From positions 124,001 to 188,000 of the forward strand of contig CAZSQZ010000001.1 in assembly GCA_964609215.1 (NCBI GenBank): 64,000 nt of DNA. Direction: 5' to 3'. The position numbers were made by a program, and so were the translations under genes. A model generated the notes under the pieces. That model was not told the origin of the DNA and searched no databases. It saw nothing but the letters and a program-made list of their open reading frames with translations. Source of the stretch: JABDKJ01 sp964609215 (GTDB lineage Bacteria; Bacteroidota; Bacteroidia; Flavobacteriales_D; JABDKJ01). Below are positions 43,931-52,218 of this stretch, in pieces (position 1 is the first letter of the stretch; every line of letters starts with the position of its first letter).

Positions 43931-46900
43931 ATGAATAGCATTAAAATCTTTTTTCTATTGATTTTACCTGCAGCTATATTTGGACAAAACGAAACCTTAG
44001 GTGATTGGCAAGATGGAAAATTGTTTTTGAAATTTCAAAAAGATATTTCTGTAAATGATATCGTATTTGAAAAAGGCAAATTCAAACGAAGTACAGATGT
44101 TGGAAAACAATTGAGTTCTATAGAAAATCAATTACCTATCATTTCATTTGAAAAAGCATTTAAATTTCCAGATGAGCATCTCCAACAAATTTTTGTTCTA
44201 GAGATAGATGGTGTTTATGATGAATATATTAAAGCATACTCTTTACTGCCAAGTATCGAGTATGTAGAGCGTGTTCCAAATTATTCCTTTTTTCTCACGC
44301 CAAATGATGACAATCCTGGATCATACAACACCGACATTACCAATGCGGAAAATGCTTGGAACATCAGTACTGGAGACCCTGGTGTTCCTATAGCCATTAT
44401 TGATGATGCCTTTAGAATGGATCATGAAGATCTGGAGGGAAATATTTATGTCAATTCAAATGAAATTGCTGGAAATGGAATAGACGATGATGGAAACGGA
44501 TATATAGATGATGTAAATGGATGGGATGCAGCCGACAATGATCCTGATCCGAATCCCGGAAATTTTAGTAATTCTTCTTGGACACATGGTACACATGTTG
44601 CAGGAATTGCTGCGGCCTCCACAGATAATAATATTGGAATAGCATCTATAGGGTTTAACTGTAAGTTTATTCCAGTCAAGGCAACTAACAGTGGAAACGG
44701 TGCAGTTACGCATGCCTTCCAAGGAGTAGATTATGCACTAGCTACTGAAGCTAAGATCTTATCCATGTCCTGGGGTGGAAGTGCTTTTTCAAATACCTAT
44801 CAATTGGTTTTTGATGCTGCTTATAATGCAGGGAAAGTTTGTATCGCGGCAGCTGGCAACAGCAATACTTCAGCACCTATGTATCCTGCTAGTTATGATC
44901 ATGTGATTAGCGTTGGAGCTACGGATCAAAATGATGTTAGGGCTGGTTTTTCTAATTATGGACCTACCATTGATGTTATGGCTCCAGGAGTAGACATATT
45001 GAGTTGTCTTGCAGGATTTACAAACTCATACGGAAATTTAAGTGGGACTTCTATGGCCTGTCCTTTTGTCTCTGGGATATGCGGCTTAATGCTGAGCAAT
45101 AATCCAACATTGACACCAGATGAAATTGAGGAGTGCCTGGAGATTTCTTGTGACAATATTGATAATCTTAACCCTTCATTCATTGGACAAATAGGTGCAG
45201 GTCGTGTAAACGCATTTGGGGCTCTAAATTGTGCTGCAGTTGTTGCAGCCAATTTCAGTTCAGATTATGTCCAAATCTGTCCAGATAGTCAGGTTCAATT
45301 CTTTGATGAAAGTATCAATGGACCCACTTCCTGGTCCTGGACCTTTCCTGGTGGAATTCCTGGAACATCATCCACACAAAACCCATTAGTTACCTATCCA
45401 AATCCTGGAACATATAATGTCAGTTTGATCGTTTCCAATCCAGACGGAACTGATGACCTTGTTATCAATGATTTTATTACAGTTGCTTATCCAATAGCTA
45501 CTTTGGCAGGTTCTGCATTTATTACTAATGGTAGTACAACTTACCTCTCCATTTCTTTTCAAGGAAATCCACCCTTTTCTTTTGATTTAAGCGATGGAAC
45601 CACAAGTCAAAATTTTAGTGGAATAAATGACTATTTCTATCAGGTTCCCATTACTCCTACAGAGACAACTACTTATTTTTTAGAAAATTTTAATGATATA
45701 CTTTGCGATGGAGAAACAGTGAATGAGGCAGTAATAACTGTACTGCCACCACCTGATGCGTTTAACTGTTTTTATTCAAATTTATATGGTACCGAATTCG
45801 ATAATTTTTTCATAGAAAGTGTGATTAACCCATTGGATAACTCAATCTATGCAGTTGGAGGCAATAATGGTATTGGAGTATTATCCCACATATTATCTGA
45901 TGGAACATTAGAATGGACAAAAGCTTTTGATGCTGGTGAAACGATAACGAATATTGTTCGGGCGCCTAATGGAGATCTAATACTTTGTGCACATAGATCA
46001 CTTCCATTTGAAGGAGACATTCATGTATACAGGGTGGATTTTCTAGGAAATATGGTTTGGGAAAAAAAATATGACCTGGGTTATGATCGATTTCCTATTC
46101 TAACAGAATCTTTGGGAGATACATATTTCATAACATCCTGGACTGGAGCTGGGGGAAGCTCAGATAACGTTTCTCTTATTCGAATAGATGGGAATGGAGA
46201 CCCTTTATGGTCCAAAACATACGATGAGGTAGATGATCAATTATTCGATTGCCAACCCGATGGATCAGGAGGCTGTTATTTCACTGGTGGGGCTCATATT
46301 GTGGGAGGTAATGGAAATTATTTTTTAGCTCATATTGATGCAGATGGTAACACTGTTCAAAAAATGGAATTCGATACTGGTGCAATTTGGGATGATAATC
46401 CAAGGTTAATTAAAACAATGGATGGGGGAATAGCAATTGGTGGTCAAACCGGTGCTGGAAATGATAAAGATGTCTTCATTTCGAAACTGGATGCCAGCTG
46501 GAATCATGAGTGGTCCTATGAAATAGATTTTGCAACCACTCCAAATTTAGTATATGATGTTACTGAAGATGGAGATGGAAATCTATACTACCAAGTAAGA
46601 GAAAATGATGGGAATTTTACTGATGCCTACTTGCTAAAAATGAATCCAAATGGAAACATGATATGGGGAAAGAAATTAATTGATGTTCAAGGTGGAAGAT
46701 TAGACTATAACAATGTAGGAGGATCAAATTCTCTGGTATTTGCAGGCTTCACTGACCCAACCCCTCAAGGTTTTGGAAATAGAGATGCTGTTCTCATTCA
46801 TACAGACATCGATTTTAATTCCTGTCTTACAGAACTTTGGAATCCGGTTCTAGCTCCAATCATGTGGACTACTTCTGATTGGCCGATCTCAATTAACAAT

Positions 46901-48457
46901 CCAAATCTTATTGTCACGGATTTAAACTCTAATGTAAACGATGTTCCATTTGAGTATTATGAACATTGCACAATGGCATGCGGGGATACTTGCTCAATAG
47001 AAGCAAGTTTTCTTGCTTCTCAAACCTTTTTATGTGAGCCTGGAACAGTAACATTTAATAATACCAGTGTAAATGCAAACGATTATGTTTGGGTATTAGA
47101 TGGAATTCCATTTGACTATACTTCAAATACTTCTTTAGATTTTGATCAAAGTGGAACTTACAATGTTACTTTACTTGCAAACCATAATGATTGCAATGCC
47201 CTATATAGTGAAACAATAGAGGTAAATTTAATGGAGACAAACATCAGCTTAGATGTTAGTATTTGCCAGAATGATAGCTCCCAATTAGAAGTAAGTGGTG
47301 GACAAACATATTCCTGGTCACCAAGTATTGGATTAAGCAATCCGAATATTGCAAATCCTATGGCTTCTCCTTCAGCCACTACAACCTATACTGTTACCAT
47401 TTCAAATGATAATTGTAGCAAAATAGAGACAATTCAGGTAACGGTCGATCAGGGTTGTTGTGTGAGTTATCCTCTAGTTTCTTTTGACCCGAATTTATGT
47501 GAGAATGAAAATCTAGTATTAACAAATAATTCCAATACAACGGGTTCAGCAACCTTCTTCTGGGATTTTGGAACGGCATTTACTCCTGGAACTTATTTAG
47601 GCTTTACACCTCCCGCTCTTATCCCAAATGGTCAGGGACAATTAAATTTTTCTCTAACAATAGAAGATGAGTGCGGAACAACCACAGAAAATTTTTATGC
47701 TATAGTATATCCTAATCCTATTGCAGATGCTGGAAGTGACACTTTAATATGTGATAATGTTGCTTTGCAAATAGGAACCGCCCCTCTTACCTTTCATGAT
47801 TATTTATGGACACCAGCAATTGGGCTGAGCAATCCCGCCATTGGAAACCCAATTGTTAATGTAAATTCAAATACTTCTTATATCTTAACTGTTACGGATC
47901 AAATTTCTGGTTGTTCTGCCTCTGATGAAATTCTGTTAGAGTATTTCACTGAACCCAGTTTAGGTGAGAATATTGCAAAGTGTGAAGAAGATACCATCCT
48001 GCTTCAATTGCAACTAAATTCTGAGTTCAACTCAATACTTTGGAGCACTGGCTCCACCTCTGATACAATACTTCTTAATGAAGGAGGACAATATTGGGTT
48101 CAAGTAAACAATTCATGTGGCTCGTATGAAGACTTTATCAATGTTGGCACTTTTGTTTGCGATTGTGAAGTTTATATTCCAAATTCCATATCAGCGAATT
48201 CTGATGGCTTAAATGATGCCTTAAAACCAGTTTTAAATTGCCCAGTTCAAGAATACCACTTTGAAGTTTGGGATAGATGGGGTCAAAAGATCTTCGAAAC
48301 CGATGACATTAATACACATTGGAATGCCTCAGGCAAGGTTGATAATAATTACTATGTCCCTGCTGGAGTTTATGTCTGGAAATTGAACTACATTGGATTA
48401 CATGAGCCCCTTGAAAACACTGTCGAATTATTAGGTCATGTAACTGTCCTCAGGTAA
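43931..48457 (+). CDS. subtilisin-like protease with PKD domains and T9SS type B sorting domain
   Basis: 1508 residues. Signal peptide (ending IFGQ), an N-terminal propeptide-like region (~20-125), an S8 peptidase domain (~128-435) with the triad Asp (AIIDDAF, ~157), His (THGTHVAG, ~218) and Ser (SGTSMACPF, ~374), a PKD domain (~445-530), a long propeller-like region made of DGGIAIGGQTGAGNDKDVF-type repeats (~640-980), further PKD/Ig-like domains (~1015-1400), and a type B (gliding-motility) sorting domain (PNSISANSDGLNDA ... WDRWGQKIF). It should be exported and surface-bound. No PorP/SprF partner is adjacent, unlike the giant protein at 4.8 kb. Confidence 0.93.
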   Translation: MNSIKIFFLLILPAAIFGQNETLGDWQDGKLFLKFQKDISVNDIVFEKGKFKRSTDVGKQLSSIENQLPIISFEKAFKFPDEHLQQIFVLEIDGVYDEYIKAYSLLPSIEYVERVPNYSFFLTPNDDNPGSYNTDITNAENAWNISTGDPGVPIAIIDDAFRMDHEDLEGNIYVNSNEIAGNGIDDDGNGYIDDVNGWDAADNDPDPNPGNFSNSSWTHGTHVAGIAAASTDNNIGIASIGFNCKFIPVKATNSGNGAVTHAFQGVDYALATEAKILSMSWGGSAFSNTYQLVFDAAYNAGKVCIAAAGNSNTSAPMYPASYDHVISVGATDQNDVRAGFSNYGPTIDVMAPGVDILSCLAGFTNSYGNLSGTSMACPFVSGICGLMLSNNPTLTPDEIEECLEISCDNIDNLNPSFIGQIGAGRVNAFGALNCAAVVAANFSSDYVQICPDSQVQFFDESINGPTSWSWTFPGGIPGTSSTQNPLVTYPNPGTYNVSLIVSNPDGTDDLVINDFITVAYPIATLAGSAFITNGSTTYLSISFQGNPPFSFDLSDGTTSQNFSGINDYFYQVPITPTETTTYFLENFNDILCDGETVNEAVITVLPPPDAFNCFYSNLYGTEFDNFFIESVINPLDNSIYAVGGNNGIGVLSHILSDGTLEWTKAFDAGETITNIVRAPNGDLILCAHRSLPFEGDIHVYRVDFLGNMVWEKKYDLGYDRFPILTESLGDTYFITSWTGAGGSSDNVSLIRIDGNGDPLWSKTYDEVDDQLFDCQPDGSGGCYFTGGAHIVGGNGNYFLAHIDADGNTVQKMEFDTGAIWDDNPRLIKTMDGGIAIGGQTGAGNDKDVFISKLDASWNHEWSYEIDFATTPNLVYDVTEDGDGNLYYQVRENDGNFTDAYLLKMNPNGNMIWGKKLIDVQGGRLDYNNVGGSNSLVFAGFTDPTPQGFGNRDAVLIHTDIDFNSCLTELWNPVLAPIMWTTSDWPISINNPNLIVTDLNSNVNDVPFEYYEHCTMACGDTCSIEASFLASQTFLCEPGTVTFNNTSVNANDYVWVLDGIPFDYTSNTSLDFDQSGTYNVTLLANHNDCNALYSETIEVNLMETNISLDVSICQNDSSQLEVSGGQTYSWSPSIGLSNPNIANPMASPSATTTYTVTISNDNCSKIETIQVTVDQGCCVSYPLVSFDPNLCENENLVLTNNSNTTGSATFFWDFGTAFTPGTYLGFTPPALIPNGQGQLNFSLTIEDECGTTTENFYAIVYPNPIADAGSDTLICDNVALQIGTAPLTFHDYLWTPAIGLSNPAIGNPIVNVNSNTSYILTVTDQISGCSASDEILLEYFTEPSLGENIAKCEEDTILLQLQLNSEFNSILWSTGSTSDTILLNEGGQYWVQVNNSCGSYEDFINVGTFVCDCEVYIPNSISANSDGLNDALKPVLNCPVQEYHFEVWDRWGQKIFETDDINTHWNASGKVDNNYYVPAGVYVWKLNYIGLHEPLENTVELLGHVTVLR

Positions 48458-48465
48458 TTTATCCT

Positions 48466-50094
48466 CTAAAAAGTATATCTAAGACCAATACGTGCAAAAC
48501 TGCTAGTATACCTTTGATTAACATCTGTATTCTCAAATACGGAGTTCAAATTTTTCCTTTGGCCTAAGTGCAAGTTGACTTTAAAATTGGAGCTTATATG
48601 ATAACCCAATCTAAAACCATATATAGCATTGAGAATAGTTTTCCTAAAAATCACATCTTCACTTATTCTTACCAATTCATCATTTTCATTGCTTAAATAG
48701 TATCCCTCCTTGGCCTTTAAAACCCCCAGAGAAACGCCTATTTCTGGACGAAACTCCAATTTATTCTTTCTGAATTTATAGCCCATCACAAGAGGTATTT
48801 CAAAATAAGAGATACGAGTTCTACCATTTTTCTCACTCAAGTTATTGGTAAATTGCACAAGCATAGAATCAATAGTAGTGACTTCTATGGAGTCTATAAT
48901 TTGAGTTGTCCAAATGGAATCTATAACCATTCCTGCAGTGTCCAATTCAAATTCCCAAAACATAGTATCTATAAACTGAATCTCAGTGTTCTGTGTGAAA
49001 ACGGTGGAATCTTGAAGAATATCCTCATATTGAATTTCTTCACCATATTCACCAAAAGTAAGCCCAGTTTGTAATGACCATTTATGATTTGAATAATCAA
49101 GCTCTAATCCCCATTCAGGTTTAATATCCTTTTCTTCATTCTGATTTCGATAACTAACGGCAGCCTCAAAATCTGGAATGGAGGTGGAAAGTTTTTTAGA
49201 AACAGATGAAATACCCGCGAAAAAACCCAACTCAAAATTCCATTTCTTATACAGTAATTTATTTGGTATAAAATCAATTGTATTCAATTCATAATTTGGA
49301 GTTAACAATGAAAGCTTTGTGTCAATCAGTTTAGACTTAAATAAATTCAAATTCTCTATACCCTTATCTTGAATTTCAGGTCTTGTATTGCCTACAAAAT
49401 CTTTTACATCTGGGTAATCACTTAAATCACTGCCTTCATTATTATGCACATCTGTTAATGAAGGCATATTGATTTGCGGTTTTTGACTTTCTTGATCACC
49501 AGTCTCCGCATTTTTTCCTGAATGGCGAATATTCTTTATCCCATTTAATTTATCGGATGAGAGGTTCAATTCACCATCATTCTCCTTATCTGAAGATAAC
49601 ATATCAGACTCTTTGTTTGGATTACTATTTCCCTTTGAAAGATTAAAAGATGCTTTTTGGTTTAAATCTGTCTTAATATTCTCAGTTGGTGATAGAGAAT
49701 TATTGTTTGTAATTGCAAGCTCCTTATCCTTTTCATCTTTTATTAAACGAGTTTCTTCTTCGATACTATTTTCACTCTCATTTAGATCTGATTTTAAACC
49801 TATTGATCTTTGAAGTAAAACTTCATTTTCTTCTAGCAATACATTTGTTTCTTGATTATCTTTTTCAGACAAAATTAGACTTTCGTCCATCTGTGAATTT
49901 GGCCAAAAGGTAAATAAAACCACCCCCAAAGAACCCGCTAGAAATAAAAGCCACCAAAATCTTAAAGGTCTGGAAACAGAAGACGTTTCTGTATCTAACT
50001 TATCTGACATGGAGGCCCAAGCAGTTTCAGAAACTTCAAACTCACGTTCTTTTAATTTGTCTCTAAAAAGCTTATCTAAATCATGCTGCTTCAT
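48466..50094 (-). CDS. predicted dual-membrane-spanning anti-sigma factor (Dma-like)
   Basis: 542 residues. The N-terminal ~45 (KQHDLDKLFRDKLKEREFEV...WASMSDKL) look like the cytoplasmic sigma-binding part of anti-sigma factors. One membrane segment follows (~46-65, FWWLLFLAGSLGVVLF). A long polar Ser/Asn/Glu/Lys-rich linker (~66-270) would cross the periplasm. The last ~250 residues form alternating beta-strands ending in IGLRYTF, with the terminal Phe of outer-membrane barrels. This matches the dual-membrane-spanning anti-sigma (Dma) architecture described in Bacteroides. It overlaps the upstream sigma gene by four bases (ATGA), so the pair is translated together. Role by analogy: sensing envelope state at the outer membrane. 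The barrel call is mine, not computed. Confidence 0.75.
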   Translation of the reverse strand: MKQHDLDKLFRDKLKEREFEVSETAWASMSDKLDTETSSVSRPLRFWWLLFLAGSLGVVLFTFWPNSQMDESLILSEKDNQETNVLLEENEVLLQRSIGLKSDLNESENSIEEETRLIKDEKDKELAITNNNSLSPTENIKTDLNQKASFNLSKGNSNPNKESDMLSSDKENDGELNLSSDKLNGIKNIRHSGKNAETGDQESQKPQINMPSLTDVHNNEGSDLSDYPDVKDFVGNTRPEIQDKGIENLNLFKSKLIDTKLSLLTPNYELNTIDFIPNKLLYKKWNFELGFFAGISSVSKKLSTSIPDFEAAVSYRNQNEEKDIKPEWGLELDYSNHKWSLQTGLTFGEYGEEIQYEDILQDSTVFTQNTEIQFIDTMFWEFELDTAGMVIDSIWTTQIIDSIEVTTIDSMLVQFTNNLSEKNGRTRISYFEIPLVMGYKFRKNKLEFRPEIGVSLGVLKAKEGYYLSNENDELVRISEDVIFRKTILNAIYGFRLGYHISSNFKVNLHLGQRKNLNSVFENTDVNQRYTSSFARIGLRYTF

Positions 50095-50666
50095 ACCTTT
50101 TGTTTCTTAAGATTAGCATTTACAAATTGATTGAGCATTTCCGTAAGCGCCTTTCTTGCATTACTTAAATGCCATCTAGAAGTTCCAACAGGAATACCTA
50201 ACATTTTTGAAATTTCTTCATGATTATACCCATCAATTGCAAATAGATTAAAAACATTTCTTTGCACATCTGTTAATTTGGCAAGCATACTCTGTAAATG
50301 TTTTGCTTCTATTTGCTCTTCAATTTCATTATAATCTGAAACTCTTTGTTCCATTTTATCAGTTGCTTTCTGATCTATCATTTCACGATTTTTTCTAGTC
50401 TTTCTAAATTCATCAACCGTTGTATTGATCATTATTCTGCTCATCCAGGGCTTGAACTTTGAAAGAGGGGTTTGTTTTTTTAAAAAACCATCTAAACCCT
50501 TAAGTATTTTAAAAAAACCTTCATTTACAAGAGCTTCAGCATCTGCTTTGTTATTCTTATATCGAAATGCAATACTCATCAATAGGCTATAACTCTCCTT
50601 ATACAAGAGAAATTGAGCTCTTCTATCTTTTTTCCAGCATGCTTTGAGTAGTTCGATATCTATCAT
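50091..50666 (-). CDS. ECF RNA polymerase sigma factor paired with the Dma-like protein
   Basis: 191 residues with region 2 (FLLYKESYSLLMSIAFRY ... EALVNEGFFKIL, PWMSRIMINTTVDEFRK) and region 4 (LTDVQRNVFNLFAIDGYNHE then ISKMLGIPVGTSRWHLSNARK). It is complete and distinct in subgroup from the FecI-like factor at the left edge. The start ATG lies 13 nt after a perfect hairpin; the stop overlaps the anti-sigma start. Likely a stress or envelope-responsive regulator. No target promoter can be named. Confidence 0.93.
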   Translation of the reverse strand: MIDIELLKACWKKDRRAQFLLYKESYSLLMSIAFRYKNNKADAEALVNEGFFKILKGLDGFLKKQTPLSKFKPWMSRIMINTTVDEFRKTRKNREMIDQKATDKMEQRVSDYNEIEEQIEAKHLQSMLAKLTDVQRNVFNLFAIDGYNHEEISKMLGIPVGTSRWHLSNARKALTEMLNQFVNANLKKQKV

Positions 50667-50679
50667 TCACAAACAATCT

Positions 50680-50708
50680 AATAGCCGCGATATTAAATCG
50701 CGGCTATT
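50680..50708 (-). promoter_or_regulatory. perfect 12-bp hairpin just upstream of the sigma gene
   Basis: AATAGCCGCGAT and ATCGCGGCTATT flank a 5-nt loop. The stem is GC-rich in an AT-rich setting and has no T-run on either strand, so it is not a standard terminator. It lies 24 nt after the stop of the repeat-protein gene and 13 nt before the sigma ATG, where it could be a protein-binding site, mRNA-stabilising element or translation control. Confidence 0.6.
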
Positions 50709-50732
50709 CAACTTACTTCTATTAAGGCATAC

Positions 50733-51890
50733 TTACTTTCTAATAATAAGTGGCAATGTTTCTATGAAACCATTAGAATTTAAACTAATTAAATACATGC
50801 CATCTTTCAAGTGATTGAAATCTAAACTCCAATCATTCTGCCCTGTGTTTAAGTTCTTTTCTTCTCTATATACAACCCTACCCGATAAATCCATCACTTC
50901 GAGATTTATTCTATCTCTTTGATCAATATTCAAACTCAGAGTAATTGAACCATTTGATGGGTTTGGATAAATATTCTTAAATAAGATATTAGAGTATTCA
51001 TCTAGGCCTACTGTTGTAGAATCATAAATACACGAGCCGTTATCTATGGTAGCTAAAGGATCATAATTAAGGGCTGTAGTATCTGTGCATCCAAAAATAG
51101 TATCATTACCATAAATACAGGAACCGTCATCCATATTCGCAAAGGGATTATAATTTAAAGCTACCGGATCGGTGCACCCAAAAACAAAGGTGCTGTCCAT
51201 ATCATAAATACAAGAGCCATCGTCTATCGTTGCTATGGGATTATAATTCAAGGCAGTAGTGTCTGTGCATCCAAATATGGTGTCATTACCATAAATACAG
51301 GAACCATCATCCATATTAGCAAAGGGATTGTAATTCAAGGCAACAGGATCAGTACACCCAAAAACAAAAGTACTGTCCGTATCATAAATACAAGAGCCGT
51401 CATCTATGGTCGCTATTGGATTATAATTCAAAGCTGTGGTGTCTGTACATCCGAATATGGTGTCATTGCCATATATACAGGAACCATCATCTATATTAGC
51501 AAAGGGATTATAATTTAAAGCCACAGGATCAGTACACCCAAAAACAAAGGTACTGTCCATATCATAAATACAAGAGCCATCGTCTATCGTTGCTGTAGGA
51601 TTATAATTCAGAGCTGTGGTGTCTGTACATCCAAATATAGTGTCATTGCCATAGATACAAGAACCATCATCCATATTAGCAAAGGGATTATAATTTAAAG
51701 CCACAGGATCAGTACACCCAAAAACAAAGGTGCTGTCCATATCATAAAGACAAGAGCCGTCATCTATCGTTGCTATTGGATCATAATTCAGGGCGGTACT
51801 ATCCGTGCATCCAAACATGGTAGTATCAATTTGAGCATTTATATTGAATCCAAATACCAAAAAGGCAAATACGAGTATCTTAACTTTCAT
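50733..51890 (-). CDS. cysteine-repeat (GCTD...DDGSC) secreted protein with T9SS type A sorting domain
   Basis: 385 residues from ATG 51890 (the upstream ATG at 51914 spoils the signal peptide, MKVKILVFAFLVFGFNINAQ). Nine ~30-residue repeats follow, each with two Cys (GCTD ... DDGSCIY). Two variants alternate: CTDTTALNYNPIATIDDGSC and CTDPVALNYNPFANMDDGSC, joined by DMDSTFVF or GNDTIF, so the true unit is about 60 residues. It ends with a type A sorting domain (FKNIYPNPSNGSITLSL ... LIIRK). The motif is common in marine Bacteroidota surface proteins; paired Cys suggest small disulphide modules, perhaps Ca-binding through DDG. Function unknown. It may be co-transcribed with the downstream sigma gene unless the hairpin intervenes. 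Confidence 0.92.
   Translation of the reverse strand: MKVKILVFAFLVFGFNINAQIDTTMFGCTDSTALNYDPIATIDDGSCLYDMDSTFVFGCTDPVALNYNPFANMDDGSCIYGNDTIFGCTDTTALNYNPTATIDDGSCIYDMDSTFVFGCTDPVALNYNPFANIDDGSCIYGNDTIFGCTDTTALNYNPIATIDDGSCIYDTDSTFVFGCTDPVALNYNPFANMDDGSCIYGNDTIFGCTDTTALNYNPIATIDDGSCIYDMDSTFVFGCTDPVALNYNPFANMDDGSCIYGNDTIFGCTDTTALNYDPLATIDNGSCIYDSTTVGLDEYSNILFKNIYPNPSNGSITLSLNIDQRDRINLEVMDLSGRVVYREEKNLNTGQNDWSLDFNHLKDGMYLISLNSNGFIETLPLIIRK
51021..51817 (-). repeat. 180-bp tandem DNA repeat, about 4.4 copies
   Basis: Identical landmarks recur exactly every 180 bp (for example AAAACAAAGG-type blocks at 51181, 51361, 51541 and 51721). Copies differ by only a few bases, mostly silent. The near identity implies recent expansion or ongoing homogenisation, and copy number may vary between strains. 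Confidence 0.9.
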
Positions 51891-51914
51891 AATTCTATTA
51901 TTTAATTCTTTCAT

Positions 51915-52218
51915 TCAATAAGAGAGACGATGTTATTCCAGCTCGCGTTGGAAAAAATAAATGTTTTTTAAACAAATAACCTTTTACCTTATTCATTATG
52001 GGACAATAGCCTTAAGGTATAAACACCAGGTCAATTCCAAAAAAAATAGCAAAAAATTGACAATCAATGTATTGTGGCTAAAAAAGAAAAAGCTATGAAC
52101 GCAGCATTGAAAATGGTTACGATACATTTAATTACTATCAAAGCTTTGATTTTTCGACCAAAAATTATTAAATTCAGTTCTCTTTAAATACACACATAAA
52201 CTAACCAACTCTTTAACT
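51915..52218. other. intergenic region between divergent T9SS cargo genes
   Basis: About 300 nt, AT-rich, with no gene. It holds a short hairpin (TTCCAGC-TCGC-GTTGGAA, 51937-51954) in the leader of the minus-strand repeat gene, and, near the plus-strand ATG, the leader ATAAACTAACCAA, which also occurs before the tiny ORF at 43403. No complete promoter is recognised on either strand. Confidence 0.5.

Noticed and set aside
51021..51817. CRISPR array
   Set aside because: The regular repeats are 180 bp, have no unique spacers, and are in-frame coding sequence of a secreted protein; no cas gene is present.
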